A stretch of DNA of 64,000 nt from Eurosta solidaginis (taxonomy: Eukaryota; Arthropoda; Insecta; Diptera; Tephritidae), in the NCBI RefSeq assembly GCF_040869045.1, contig NC_090321.1, positions 31,803,426 to 31,867,425 of the forward strand, given 5' to 3'. This document shows positions 1 through 11,474 of this stretch, in pieces. Position numbers and translations under genes: made by a program. The notes beneath the pieces were generated by a model. The model was not told the origin of the DNA. It ran no database searches and saw only the letters and a program-made list of their open reading frames with translations. Positions within the stretch are counted from its first letter, which is position 1. Each line of letters starts with the position of its first letter.

Positions 1-574
1 TACAAGGTGATACGTTATCTCTGTGGCAAATTTCATTTAAATCGTTTGAGCCGTTCCCGAGATCGTTCAGCTATACAAGCAAACAAGAATGGCTCGTTCA
101 AAGTTATACAATTTATTTGAAAGTGATAACCAATGACGCATATGAATGAAATAAATAAAAAAAACACTGTCCTGCCAACAGATTGTTTAATCCTGCAAAA
201 AATGGCTGGTAAACAGTGGGGTAGATGTATATTTGTTGGGAAGTAATTTATGGCAGAAATACTTGCAAAAGGGTTGAAAAAACCGGGAAGAGATATACGC
301 TGTCAGATTAAAGACTTCACCAGTCAATGAGAAAAACAAAATTTACAGACTATAAATTAGCACAAAGTGCGGTAGTAGCGCAAAAAGTGCGATCAAAGAT
401 TCATAAGAGCTGATTTTTAGCAGGCAGTAGCACAGTAGCTAATTCACCACTTCTAACGATTAATTAGCTGCTGGGTTATTGTACACCAGTTTCATTCGCC
501 TTCGTATGCTCTTGAAAAGATGCAGCCCTTACTTAGCCTCGGTTCATTAGTTCTTTGGAGTGTTACAATGTAAT
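1..574. other. Non-coding, no clear feature
   Basis: I see no gene here. The first ~110 bases ('aaatttcatttaaatcg', then 'gagccgttcccgagatcg') resemble a type of sequence common inside insect transposons, so this may be the tail of a repeat that starts outside the window. The rest has no motif I can name. Confidence 0.3.
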
Positions 575-890
575 CTAAAATAGGGTTTAAGTCTCATATT
601 GAAAGTGACATAAGACGAGCTAAACTGCTTTTAGCATTCGTTAAACGATAGTCAAAGGAATTCAATGACCCCTACATTACGAAAACTCTTCTCACCTCAT
701 TGTATAAACCAGTATTAGAATATGCTCCAGTTGTATGGAGCTCGCGTTATCAGTTTCACTGCGATAAAATTTGAAATCGCCTAAAAAGCAATTTTTGCTA
801 TTCTCGTTGAGAGATTTTCCATGAGATCCGGAAAGGAGTCTTCCTTACTACTACGGACACTTAAAGCTTATAAAATTGCCAAAGTTAAAG
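575..890 (+). pseudogene. LINE reverse transcriptase fragment (thumb region), dead
   Basis: From about 585 the plus strand reads GFKSHIESDIRRA, then SKEFNDPY, LYKPVLEYAPVVW and HCDKI. This is the post-catalytic thumb region of Jockey/R1/CR1-type LINE reverse transcriptases (usual pattern F.HI ... EF.DPY ... LEY.S.VW.P). Stop codons interrupt the frame (after VKR and after CDKI). No RT palm or endonuclease is present, so it is a truncated and decayed copy. The same region occurs on the other strand at 6127-6300, but the two copies are well diverged. The clade assignment is approximate. Confidence 0.6.
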
Positions 891-948
891 AGCAGTGACT
901 TATTTTGTTTTGTTGATTTTTCAACAGGGTGGATAAATGATATATACT

Positions 949-1016
949 GGAACGATTTTCCGTCACGCCGAAACCGGTTTGTCTCAAAACGAAATTTGAT
1001 GACGGAAAATCGTTCC
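949..1016. repeat. Perfect 17-bp inverted repeat (hairpin)
   Basis: GGAACGATTTTCCGTCA at 949-965 is matched exactly by its reverse complement at 1000-1016, with a 34-base loop. It could be a miniature fold-back remnant or a cruciform-forming site. No flanking TSD is evident. Confidence 0.7.
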
Positions 1017-1590
1017 AATTACATCGTTGAATAGTAGTAGTTATAGTAAAACTTACAAAAAGTTTGGTAAATAGTTTCCTTGTACATGAAAAGATTATGT
1101 TCAACGTCCCTTTCAGGCCATCAGTCAATAGTTAAAATGGTTGGCTTGGAAACGCGAACTTTTCGACCTCCCATGCAGCTGTTCGAAATGTGTACGCTGC
1201 TGCTCGATATCACGTCCATTCCGACAACATCGTTAATAGTTGCACACAAATATAAAGAATTTTGTAAATAATAATAAAAAATATAAATAATGGCCTTCCA
1301 AACTATAATAAATTTGGTCCGTCTCCCTATCACTCGATTTTGATATTGCTTGCCCGAAATCCCGTCTATTCCGACTACATACTCAATAATAATTTATATA
1401 TATTATTATATTTGCCAAAAACAACATGCCAAGAAATTAAAACTGTAATAATAATAGGGGACATTTGTGAACATTCCTTTTCAAACTTCGAAAAAGCATC
1501 AGATTGACGCTCGGAGTCCTGTTAATTTCGAAGCCATCGAAATTTGATTATTAACATTAACTAAATAACATGTTCAAGCTTTATCTGGTT
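1017..1590. other. Non-coding, AT-rich
   Basis: No gene is recognised. Two loosely similar motifs ('cacgtccattccgacaaca' near 1210 and 'cccgtctattccgactaca' near 1360) suggest an old local duplication. Runs of TAATAA and TATATTATT occur near 1270 and 1390. Confidence 0.3.
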
Positions 1591-2119
1591 TGTAAATTCT
1601 AAACTTATTTTGCAAATTCATTGCTTATTTAAAACCTGCTGCTAACGTTCGAGTCGCTAAATTGTTGAATAAATCACTCCGTTATTTAGTATTGCAAACT
1701 GGTCTTTATTTAGGAGTAGTATTTTAAAATTATACTTTAAAATTATACTTCACAACCAATAGCGTGTTTAAATCAAAACTGATTACTGACTACTCAGCTT
1801 TCGCTGCTTTTATACTCTCTGTTGCCTCGTTCACCCATTTCTCATAAGGTCTAGTAACTTCGCGAATTTAATGCTTGGTTGCCAGCCATATACGTACACG
1901 TATATTTGTAGTTTATAGTCTCTCGCATAGCCAAATACATGTGTATATGTGGGCACTATTTCGGCTCTTGATTTGTAGTTTTTGTGCGTATCCTTCCGTT
2001 GCCTTGAGTGTATGTGAGTAAATGATGATTGATTTGTTTACGTTCAAAGGAGTGGCAGCTTGCTTTATTGTTTGTGCCTTAGGGATGTAAGTATCACTTA
2101 GCAATGCTAATATTCGTCA
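1591..2119 (-). mobile_element. Divergent solo LTR, same family as 11475-12013 and 38094-38801
   Basis: The segment shares landmarks with the two better-preserved LTRs: 'gctaaattgttgaataaat' near 1656, 'ctttatttagg' near 1703, a reverse-strand TATA box (GAGTATAAAAGCAGC near 1806-1820) and the end 'gctaatattcgtca'. On the minus strand the order is TATA box then AATAAA, as expected for an LTR read that way. The ends TG and CA are placed by analogy; the flanking 4-mers (ggtt, aaat) do not match, so the boundaries or the TSD have decayed. No internal retroelement sequence is adjacent. Confidence 0.5.
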
Positions 2120-2149
2120 AAATATTATTGTACACCTACTCTATAAGAA

Positions 2150-2235
2150 GGTGGCGGCCGAGCTCCGCCTACCACATCGAGGGTTCTGGGTTCAACTCCC
2201 GGGCAAAGTAACATAAAATTTAGAAAATATAATTT
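2150..2235 (+). mobile_element. tRNA-derived SINE, 5' head only
   Basis: It begins 'gtggcggccgagctccgcc' and carries a Pol III B-box-like GGTTCAACTCCC followed by 'gggcaaag', the same head as the complete SINE at 30482-30846. The body after about 90 bases is missing and is replaced by a T-rich run. Confidence 0.6.
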
Positions 2236-2239
2236 TTTT

Positions 2240-2750
2240 TTTTAATTTGTGAGTGGTCGTGCCCATTGAATGGGGCGAAGTACTGTCAAAACCAACAACA
2301 ACGGCTCGTAGAGATTCTTTCCAATTCTAACTGAGCTGATGGTGTTGCTCAATGTCATTTTGCATAGCGGTATAAGTTTTTGAGGGAAACGAAATTTAAA
2401 CATAGCGGCATATACGTAGCTCCTATATACGTGCTGTCGTGTCGATTTTTTTTCTCTGGCTTTTGCCAAGATTTGGCGTATTGTGAAAATCTGGTCTATG
2501 GTAGATTGGCCAGGTCTAAAACCTCACTGATAAGGTCCACTCAGTTGATTCACACTTGACAGCACCTTATATGCGACACTAAGAATGCTGATCCCGCGAC
2601 AGTTGACGCAGTTTGCACTATCCCTTTTCTTGTGGACTGGACGAAGAACACCAAGATTGCAATCGTCGGGCATGCACTCGTCGACCATATTTTGCAAGAA
2701 TACATGCGTATTTGAATAGCTTCGCAGGCCTAGACTATTATAAGCCACTA
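2240..2750 (-). pseudogene. RTE-type LINE reverse transcriptase, N-terminal fragment, dead
   Basis: The minus strand encodes two disjoint frames. The upstream one (2748 to 2524) reads PVHKKRDSANCVNCRGISIL, then AYKVLSSV and GPYQ. The downstream one (2469 to 2242) reads FRFPQKLIPLCKMTL and SSVRIGKN. These are the fingers region (PVHKKG...NYRGISLL...AYKV) and the pre-palm region (P.KLI.LC.MTL..S.SSV.VGKN) of RTE-like retrotransposons. The catalytic YADD region is missing. A frameshift or stop separates the frames near 2520. It probably derives from the same broad family as the C-terminal fragments at 14546-15072 and 53800-54650. Confidence 0.65.
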
Positions 2751-4892
2751 CCCACTACTATTTTCTTAATGAAGCTTCAAAAATGGGCAGAAGCAATCGT
2801 TTCCAATAGTAACACCAACAGTAATGAATCCTTAAGCAGTTGAAGAGTGAAAACACATCTGACTATATTCAACAACTTTGTATATCAACAACAAAGGGGT
2901 CTCTATGGATAGAAAGAGTATGTATGCATAAGCAATAAAAAGAAAATGAGCAATCACATATTTGCGAATTGAAAATGAAGATGAATTCGTTTAAATGGAA
3001 TGAGTGATCACATGTTAGATTACAATTTCCGTGCGGAAACAACCAAAAGTACAAATCCTCATACCTTTGAATTTAAATAAACAACACCAATGGCATATTG
3101 AAACAAATGAAGAGTTTGCAGGCATACCAAGAAAGAGAACAAAACAAAACAAAACAAAGCAAAAAACAAACTTCGTTCATTAAAGTAACACCAATCAAGC
3201 GCCAAACAAGCGAAAGCCAAGCTGAAAGTGTTATACCATGAACAAAGGTGAGCAAGAAGTTGGCGGCTGTGAGCTGAAAGACATGAAAGGTGTAAAGGAA
3301 ATTGGCGTTGATATTAAAAGCGTGTAGTGGTATACATATGTGAAAATTTGTGTGTGTGTGAGGTTCCTTTACATGAGCGCCGACATAATCCCCAAATGCA
3401 TGCGAAATAATAAAACAAGGCATTTTTTTGCTGCTTCATCCCAAAAGCCGTTGGCAATTTGCGTGGCAATACCGTGTCAACGCCGACTGCTCATGGCACT
3501 AGTTGGCACTCTTGGCATGTACTTGATTTTTTGTTTTTGTTCGAACAATAAATGAGGTGGGTGGAGCTATATGCGGCTGCCCGGCAGTCAATCCAATTAG
3601 GCGCAAGTTAGATCTGAGGAAGAAGGAATCTTAATCTAACTAGTTTTGCAAGTGCATTTTTCTATACAAAATTTAGCTATTAACCGAGATAAGCATTGTT
3701 AGTTTTGACCAGAGCCCCAGGGCCATTGGCCGCTCTAGACACAGATTTGTTATAAGTACATAGTTCTAGGTTTCAAGGCGAATATGGCAACCAGAAAGAC
3801 CAAATTAGTTAAAAAGTTGTTGTCTTAGGTACTGTTAGAATCTTGTACTTACCAACAGCGAGGCGGCACCGAAGTTGCCGGACCTATTGCAGTTGTATGC
3901 AGAATGAGCCAATGACCTTTCTGCTTGGAAAGTGTGAAAAGCGCTGAAGCAGCGCATCTGAAAATGTGGTGTTCAACACATGTTGCGTTCTCCTCGTTTT
4001 TACAACTCTAATGAGGATCATGCATTGGGATTCCCATCTGTTTGACGTCTGCTCTCATCGGACATTGCCACGTAAATATAGCAACCAATGGACTTTAGGA
4101 TACTCGATTAAGATTGGTTAGGCAACTCTAACGTGTCCAAATGATAAAAATCCAAACACGGAGGCTTGTTCCCCTTATAAACGGATTCTAGTGCCCAACT
4201 GACATCAGCTTGCTCAACAAATACAGACACGCGTCAGTATAAGTCTGTACATAAGGCCTTCTTCGCTCAGATACAACACTGTGGTCTGAGATCCACATCA
4301 TCGCGTTGCTACACCAAAATGCTAGTTCCAGAAGCGGTAATCTCCAGTTTATTAGAATATTCGACAAATATTTCTATCCTGAAGAGAATTGGTCGCTGCT
4401 TGACTGTCATAGTAAATTGAGACGCACATGGCACATTGATGTAAGTTTCGCCTGAAAGACTCTGCTTTTGCTTGGCTGCCTTTCATTCATGGAGCGCGAA
4501 CGATCATCCAAGAAGACACCTGCGCTCATATTGCCATAAAGTATGGAATTCACTCAGCGGACCGAGAGTCTAGATTAGAGCTATCATCTCATTCGTACTT
4601 CTTTGGAATTTTGATGGATTACTTATTGCCTAGAGATAGTCAAGGAGCAAATCTAGTTCACTCAAATTTTCGGAGATGGTTCCCAAAATATGTGCATGTG
4701 CAAATCAGATGCAACTCCAGGGTAGAACGATCGGCTGCACTAAAAGAGAAGAAGGCAGTTTAAGCCCCAAGCTAACTTTCTACAGTTTAATTGATTCGAG
4801 GGTTTGCTGAGGGTGGGGGTCATAATTTGGCAGTACTTCCTTAGAAAAAGTAGAAAGACACTCTCCTAGAAATTTCAGACTACGTCACTGAC
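2751..4892. other. Long non-coding stretch, no gene recognised
   Basis: Only short frames are present and none resembles a protein I know. Between about 3590 and 4880 the base composition is less AT-rich and looks like decayed coding or transposon sequence, but I cannot identify a family on either strand. A short (gt)n run lies at 3350-3360. Confidence 0.3.
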
Positions 4893-4899
4893 ACTCTTA

Positions 4900-5257
4900 A
4901 AAAAATAAATTTAAGGCGCGATAAACTTCGAAGAGATCTTAGGCCGAGCTTCTCTTCCAATTTGCGTCGTGCTCCTTTTAAATTTTCATACAAGTTGGTG
5001 GCACCGGACCTACATATTTTATAGGATTCGTCGGTTTGCATGGTAGATGAGTTTTCACTGAGAAGCTTTTCAGGGCAGAAATACATTTGGAGTGCTTGCC
5101 AAATCACTGCCAAGGGGCGAATCCGCTTCGAATAACTTTTTTCTTAATGAATGAACTTGTTTCTTAAATTTCAATGTTGTTTTGCCGGGGTCGTGAACCC
5201 AGGCTCTTCGGTGTGGTAGGCGGAAAAGGCTACACACACACCACGGCGGTGTGTGAT
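4900..5257 (-). mobile_element. tRNA-derived SINE, near-complete, with 7-bp TSD
   Basis: On the minus strand it runs from a tRNA-like head ending at 5257 ('ccgtggtgtgtgt...cctaccacaccg' and a damaged B box, 'gggttcacgacc') to a 3' end 'cgcgccttaaatttattt' with an A/T tail near 4900. The body matches the 30482-30846 copy (positions such as 'gaagagaagctcggcc'). ACTCTTA occurs at 4893-4899 and again at 5258-5264, which I read as the TSD. The element is about 358 bp. Confidence 0.8.
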
Positions 5258-5264
5258 ACTCTTA

Positions 5265-5615
5265 CATTCTCATATAAACTAGTTTTGTAGCAAAAGATCA
5301 ATTTTTATTATCAAATTTTCCAAGGCACTTGCCACTAGAAATCTGAAATGACTTTCCTGTAGTTAGGGACATCGCCAAAAGAAATATTAAAAATACTTCT
5401 TCCCCTCCCAAGTCTCTAAACAATTTCTTATTATGGCCTACCAAAGTAGCTATATTGAATACTTGCTTAAATTGAGTAGGAAGCTTTCAAATCCCAATCG
5501 TGGAGCTTGAGATTAAACAATAATTCCAAAAAGTCCATAATCACAGTGTAATACAAGATCACCCTACAGGTGGTCCTACTGGGCGTTGGCCTCGCTTATA
5601 TTTGGTTCGTGATCT
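5265..5615. other. Non-coding spacer
   Basis: No gene or repeat family is recognised. Confidence 0.25.
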
Positions 5616-6890
5616 TTTCATTTCATTTTCATTTCATTTATTTTTTAGTCTATGATTTCATTAATCTTACAGACTAGATTTACATTCGTTCAACTTAAAT
5701 GCTAATAAATTTATTTTATACATAATACGAGTAAAGCTTAGCGCTAAAGGACGCTCTCGGGAGTGCGAAGTCAAGCTCAAGGCTAAAAAAGATCCTGTTA
5801 TATTCACTGAGGGACCTAGAGATTGGATCACAATTGTGATAGTTAGCTCCGATAACTTTCACGTGGAACAGATATTGGGCACGAAGGGTTCTGCTCGGAA
5901 CATTGAAGCCAATTTGCGGTAGTAGTTCCGGGCAGGCAACCCAACCACATATAAGATCATACACAAACAGCAGAGATTGAATATAACGTCTGGCCGCAAG
6001 CGACTTCATGTTTATGAGGGCACAGCGGGCGCGATAAGAAGGTAATGGTTCTAAAAAATTAAGCGGTTGGAGTGCGAATCAAGTAAAACTTTTCTGTACT
6101 CTTTCCAGTCTTTGAGAATGAGAGGATTAAATTGGGTTCCAAATTATGGAAGCATATTCCAGCTTTGAGAGAACTAAAGAATTATTTCTGGTGTATGGAT
6201 CTTTGAAAGCTCGCCCATATCGCAGCAGGAAAGCCAAATTGGAATAGGCTTTAGGAAGAATGGAGCTAATATGATTCGCGAAGGTAAAACCAGAGTCAAA
6301 AATTACTCCAAGATCAACGAATTCCCTGACGCCAGAGAGATTATCATCAGCAATTGAATACGCGATATTAATCGTATTGAGGTTTCTCGAAAGCGTCATA
6401 AAGAAACATTTCTTTATATTAAGGCGTAGATTATTTATAATGCTCCAATTAGTTAATCTATTTAGATCATCTTGTAAAAGACACACATCTGACATGCTCG
6501 AAATTGTTCTAAAAACTTTTAGATCATCTACGTGGAGCAGGTATTTTGAACTCCTAAAAGAGGTTCCTATATCATTTACAAAAAAAAAGAAATAAAATTG
6601 GCCCGAGAATACTACCCTGAGGTACCCCAGATGTGGCAATGAATGAATAAGACTTGATATTCTCAATTTCGACGAACGAGGTTCTATTAGTGAGATAGGA
6701 TCCAATCCAACGTATAAAGGTAGAATGGAAACCCAATAGTTCGAAGTCAGTATATACAACATCAACTTGATGTCCATTTTTGAACGACGAAATGCAAAAA
6801 TGAGAAAATGAGGCTAGGTTCGTAACTGTGGAGCGACCACTGACAAACCCGTGTTGACACTCATCTATGGAACATTTTATTGTGGCCATT
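5616..6890 (-). pseudogene. Jockey/CR1-type LINE, 5'-truncated RT and C-terminus, dead
   Basis: Reading the minus strand from 6889: QHGFVSGRSTVTNL, VDVVYTDF, then after a small deletion FHSTFIRWIGSYLTNRTSF, SGVPQGSILGPILF, LHVDDLKVF, LNIKKC and LEYASIIWNP (to 6127). A further frame (6009-5716) gives RRYIQSLLFVYDLICG and FNVPSRTLR, the usual C-terminal tail of this LINE group. The active-site motif is HVDD instead of YADD, and part of the palm after YTDF is deleted, so the copy is inactive. The 3' end is near 5617, with an ATGAA-rich tail on the minus strand. The endonuclease domain is absent (5' truncation near 6890). Confidence 0.75.
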
Positions 6891-7098
6891 AATGCTAGAT
6901 TTTTCGTTCCCGATTGTCTATGTGCAGAAGATCCTTATTGACCAGGACTAATATAGGCCTGTCGACTTTACGCTTTAGCTTGTTTCAAAGCTGCAGCAAT
7001 AAAAGCTTCTTGTATGTTTTTTCAGGCTTTAAGTATATGCCTGGCTAGAAGCAGTCTTGACAAGTTCTCAAGAAGATGTGAAACCAAACTGAAAGGTA
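6891..7098. other. Non-coding spacer
   Basis: No feature is recognised upstream of the truncated LINE. Confidence 0.25.
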
Positions 7099-7200
7099 TG
7101 GAAGGTTCGATGTCGTTTAGTACCTTTCATGGCACCTTTTGTCGCAACGTACCGGCTTTATATGCGACAAAGGACTATCAACATCGATAACATAGCCCAA
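7099..7200 (+). mobile_element. (CAA)n-tailed retroposon fragment
   Basis: The stretch 'gtttagtacctttcatggc', 'cgcaacgtaccggctttata' and 'aggactatcaacatcgataa' matches the 3' third of the 400-bp retroposon complete at 39097-39496. Both ends are truncated. Confidence 0.55.
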
Positions 7201-8178
7201 ATTCTGCGTGCAATGAACTTAAAAATTTGTAAAGGGAGGGACTAGTTGACATCATCTAACGTAAACCAGCTACAAGGTTCAATGTAATCATATTCTGGAA
7301 AAGTAACCTATGGGCTTTTGCCACGATTTGCTGAAAGGTCATGTTAGGCCTTTTCGCAATTAGCACAATGATAGTTCAAAATTTTTAGTCGTAGACAAAC
7401 ATTTTCTTTCTAGTTTGTATGTTGTTTCACTGCAGGGTTGCAGGAAAAGGCTATTACAAAGTGTTGAAGGCTCCAACATAAGATTACAAGAGTTGCTTAG
7501 CATGGCTCACGATATATTAACGTTAGCAACTTCTTGTCGTCGCCAGAGATTGGTTTGAATATACTGACAGGAAGTAGCTGAGCTTGGTTCTGATGCCGTA
7601 GCGAGTAACGCTACAGTGACAAATATTGTTGTAGTCACTAGAGATGTGTCGAAATATTGTGGCTAGCAAGTTCAAGTGCAACAACAAGGTGTTAGCCAGA
7701 AAAAAAAGAAACAAAAAAACCCAAGTTGTTAAAGCAAAGGTGTTGCCGCTCGAGGCAGTCTCATGTACATATGCAAGTTTTTGTTTGGTGTGATTATTTT
7801 TTTATTTGAATTTTGTTTTGTAAAATTATTTACTGCAACATTTTTGCTTATTCTGTTTTTTGGTTTGCTTGCCACACCTCAATTTATTTCACTTTTTACT
7901 TCCGAAGGCAAAGCAAGTTTTTGCATACATTGCTGATCTCTGTTTGTAGTAACTGCCCGAGGGTGCTGTGGTTGACACTAGATTTTTCCATTAAAATATG
8001 TTTGGTTACATACAACAACAATAACACTAAATATATATAGGAGAATAAAAGGATACAGAAATACTATTTTTGGTTTCAATTATATACATTTTTGTTGTTG
8101 TCTAGCATTATGAGTTAGGGCATTTTTTTCATTTTATTGTTGCTGTATTAACGAAAAAACTAGCCGAAGGTTTTTTCA
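7201..8178. other. Non-coding spacer
   Basis: No gene is recognised. The segment is AT-rich, with poly-T and TTTTGTTT runs between 7790 and 7870 and TTG-rich runs near 8090 and 8140. Small frames here have no recognisable similarity. Confidence 0.3.
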
Positions 8179-8293
8179 TGTTGTTGTTGTATTAAGATAA
8201 AGACACTCCTCAAAGGTTTTGGGCAGTGTTGTCGTTGTTGATGGTCCTTTGCCGGATATAGATCCGTTACGCTCCGATAACAAGCACCATTAG
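8179..8293 (-). mobile_element. (CAA)n-tailed retroposon, 3' fragment
   Basis: On the minus strand this reads 'ggtgcttgttatcggagcg', 'ggatctatatccggcaaagg', 'accatcaacaacgacaac' and ends in (CAA)n, the same 3' end as the complete copy at 39097-39496. The 5' part is missing. Confidence 0.65.
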
Positions 8294-8667
8294 TCCAAAT
8301 GATAATAAATCAGTTTAATTTTAAAGCGCTATAAGTGAAGTACACAAGTTATTAATTTGTGACTTACTACTACCATAGTAGTGTTGTAAAAAAAAGAACA
8401 TTTTGCTATACTGAATATTTTATTTATTTATTCGAAAGTTCAGCAATTCGAACGATAACAGAAGCTGCAGAATAATCGACAATCCGTATACTTCGTTACA
8501 ATATGAACATGAATTGAAAAATATTATTATTATTATATATTTAGCCTTAAAATAAATTTTAAAACTAACAAAATAGAGCACTAGCTGCTATGGCTTTTAG
8601 CTCCGAAGTGAAATATAAATTTTGGTCAGATCTCCGAAAGTGCAACATGAGGAAAAGATGGACTCAG
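8294..8667. other. AT-rich non-coding spacer
   Basis: Contains an ATT microsatellite near 8521-8537. No gene is recognised. Confidence 0.3.
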
Positions 8668-9520
8668 CAAAAGGGTTAGGTTAGGTTGAAGTGGCTGCCT
8701 CCGTTGTCCAAGCGAAGACTCACGTATGCCGTCGTGGCCCGTTTGATACCACGCGGGGGGCCCCTATTTCCCATTTCTCTACTTCCAAGGAATGTTCAGA
8801 CCCCAGTGAGGCCAAACCAGAGCGTTTGCCTGATGAAACGCAAGATGTCGTTTGTGTGTGCAGATTCAAGCTCCGCAATACACTCAAATGAGTGTGTGAG
8901 GAGGTATCGGTACCTGGTTTCTGACACTGCGGGACAGTGGCGCAGATAGTGCTCTACACTTTCTATCTCCTCCTCGTCCTTACAGCTGGGGCAGAAGTCA
9001 TTTGTTTGTAGGCCCATATAGGCACCATGAGTGCCCATGAGAAAGTGACCTGTAAGAAGGCCCACTAGTAGGCTTAGAGAGATACGGTTTAACAGTATCA
9101 CCGATTGCGATCTCTTGGATATTCTACATGTAGGTTCCATGGCCCATCTGGCGTTTGCTTGATGCTTGAATAGAGATCCCAAGCAGTGCTTGCAGGTGTT
9201 TTGAGGAGGGCTGGCCCAAACAGCGGAGGTTATTGTTTGCAGATTGGTGCCTTTCCTAGCTAGCTCGTCCGCAGCGCAGTTTCCTCAAACTTCACTGTGG
9301 CCAGGAACCCATATAATGCTCAGGTTGCATTTTTCAGTTAGCTTGTTGAGGGTTTCTCTGCACTTCAACGCAACTAGTGACGAGGTGTTGCTGCATTGCA
9401 AGGATTTTATGGCAGTTTGACTGTCCGAGAAAATTGAAATAGAATTGGTCACCTGCAGGTTAGCAAGATAGAGGGCTGCAAAAAGTATATCAAGCTGATC
9501 AAGACATCTAGATGATATGA
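8668..9520 (-). pseudogene. LINE RNase H domain and C-terminus, 3' fragment
   Basis: Minus-strand reading gives an RNase H domain first: ISIFSDSQTAIKSL near 9430, then LSIIWVPGHSEV followed by a stop and GNCAADELARKGT near 9260. A cysteine/histidine C-terminal segment follows (9182-8796): LLTGHFLMGTHGAYMGL, FCPSC and VEHYLRHCP, the usual tail of LINEs that carry RNase H (R1/I/Loa-like groups). The 3' end runs into 'cttcaacctaacctaaccc' near 8675. At least one stop falls inside the RNase H motif, so it is inactive. RT and endonuclease are absent. Confidence 0.7.
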
Positions 9521-9526
9521 TTTAGC

Positions 9527-9680
9527 CACATCCGTCTGTCTGTTACTCTGTCTAGCCGTATATTTGCTTGAAAACAAACTTGTTTCACATTTTTGAGATA
9601 TCTCGAAGATCATTTACAAATCTGAAGGCATGTTTAAGGGTTTCGACTAAGATTTCGATTTCGTGACCTATTTGAAATCA
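9527..9680 (+). repeat. Possible INE-1-like leader fragment
   Basis: The stretch 'cacatccgtctgtctgttac' followed by 'ttttgagatatctcgaagatc' resembles the TCCGTCTG tract and downstream text of INE-1/Helentron-like elements. It is short and diverged, and no ends are recognised. Confidence 0.3.
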
Positions 9681-9837
9681 ATAAATTTTTTCCAATTAGA
9701 GCGCGTTGATTGAAATGAAAAACTAAACTTTATTGAGATAAATCGGCCGAAAAGCTCCCAAGAAAACAACAAAAAGTTTAACTAAATTACTTGGCCCTAC
9801 AAAATTATTTATCAATTATTTTTTTCATTTTTTATTT

Positions 9838-10895
9838 TTTCGGTTAGGTTCATGTTTTTGGTGTAGTTTCAGTTTAGATTCCGGTGTTGGTTTCGGTTTT
9901 TGGGTCATTGTTTGTTGCTTTAGGTTTTGGATATAATTTCGGCTTCAATTCTACTGTGAGTTTAGGTCTAATGATGGGTTCGGCCTCTGGCGGGTTTCCG
10001 GTTTCTGTCTCGGAATAGGTCGAATTTCGATACATCTATAAATTCCGGTTTCGGATTGAGCTCCAATTTCAGTACATATTTCGGTTCCTGTTGCCGTCCT
10101 GGCATAGGTACGGCTCTGTTAAGGTAACGGCTTCCCTTGAGGTTTCGGTCCTGGCTCCTGCCGGATTCAAGGTTCCGTTTCCTGTTTGAGTTCCAATTTC
10201 AGATTTTAATTATGGTTACAAATTTGGGTTAGCTTTCGGTTTTGGGTGTAGTTTCGGTAACGATTCCAATTTTATTTTTGATCCGGTTTCGATCTCGGCA
10301 ACCGTCAGGTTGCGATTCAGTTTAAGTTACGGTTCGAGTTGAGTTCCAATTTCAGCTCCTCTTACTTTCGTGACGTCAATCCTGCTCCGTCAAGGTTGCG
10401 GTTTTCCTCGAAGGCTTGTCCTTCCTCCTGGTCTGTTTTTAACTTCCTTCCGGTGTCGGGTACGGTTACCATGTCGGTTTCGATTCCGGTTGCTATTCCT
10501 GTTCCAGACATGTTTCCTGTTTCGGTCAAAATATTATTCAGTATCCGTTCCGTTCTGGATTTCTGTTTTGATTCTGCACTCGATACGTCTTCCGTTCCGG
10601 TTGCGGTTGTAGATCCTACTTCGTATTCCGTTATAGTGCAATTATTGCCCTGGTGTCCGTCCAGTTCTGGTTTCAGTTCCAGTTGCCATTCCTGCTCCAG
10701 ATTAATTTTCTGTTTCAGTTCAAATCTTGTCCTGATTTCGGTTCAGTTAAAGTCCTAGTCTCTCCCGGTCCAATTGAGGTTCCATTTTTGGCATGATTCT
10801 TGTCTTGTTTTGGTTTCAAGTTGCAGTGTCAGTTTATTTTCCGATTCCGGTCCATTTTCGGCTTCAGTTCCGTTACGGTTTAGGCTCCAGTCTCA
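9838..10895. repeat. ~1 kb degenerate hexamer array (GGTTTC/GGTTCC)
   Basis: For over 1 kb the plus strand is built from variants of GGTTTC, GGTTCC, AGTTCC and GGTTCG with a ~6-base rhythm, for example 'ttccggtttcggattgagc' and 'ggtttcagttccagttgcc'. The period makes stop codons scarce and leaves open frames (10339-10758, 10370-10612, 10774-11013), rich in Ser/Phe/Pro/Val, that are artefacts. A related hexamer (CCCAGT) forms a short tract inside the Helitrons at 20187-27110, so this could be an expanded internal repeat of a mobile element. Confidence 0.7.
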
Positions 10896-11470
10896 GAGAG
10901 TATCGTACCTTCGCAAGACACTCTTATATATTCCTGTAGGTATTTCCATAGATCAATACATACTTAAATATAAAAGCAGTCAAAATAGTAAATATTTGTT
11001 CGTAGTCTTATAGTTACTATTATATGTCCATGAAATGTTGCCTCCTTAGCTGCTTTTCCAATATCCAACTGTCGCAGTTAATTTCACCCACACTTTACTG
11101 TCTGCTCGGATGCAATTATTTTTGTTGTTTATTTTTTGCTTTGTTCATTTCGCCGCTATTTGGGATTTAGTGTTATTATTCCTACCTTTGGTATCCTAAA
11201 ATAAATCAAGAGCTCTTGCTATTATTGTCATAGAAGGTGTTGCCGTATTTGTAGGTGTTGCAGGTTTGCGTGGATGTATACAAGTGCGCTATTAAGCTAA
11301 CTTTTATATAAATATCAACAGTTACTTTGCTGCTTATTGGTATGTGTGTACGTATTAATTTATATTTTTTTTGTAAAGGAGCTAAAAAATTGAATATCCT
11401 GTCCTTCTTGTTGAAACACCTAAATATTTCCAGATGCCGTCGTCTGCTGCATACATTTGTGGGTCTTATA
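10896..11470. other. Non-coding spacer
   Basis: AT-rich with no recognised gene or repeat. Confidence 0.3.
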
Positions 11471-11474
11471 ATAG

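Noticed and set aside
8675..8692. TTAGG-type telomeric repeat (also at 36168)
   Set aside because: Only two to three units, directly at LINE 3' ends. Flies lack the TTAGG telomere, and the context is retrotransposon.
10339..11013. Open frames of 139, 80 and 79 codons
   Set aside because: They follow the period-6 repeat, overlap in several frames and have repeat-driven composition.
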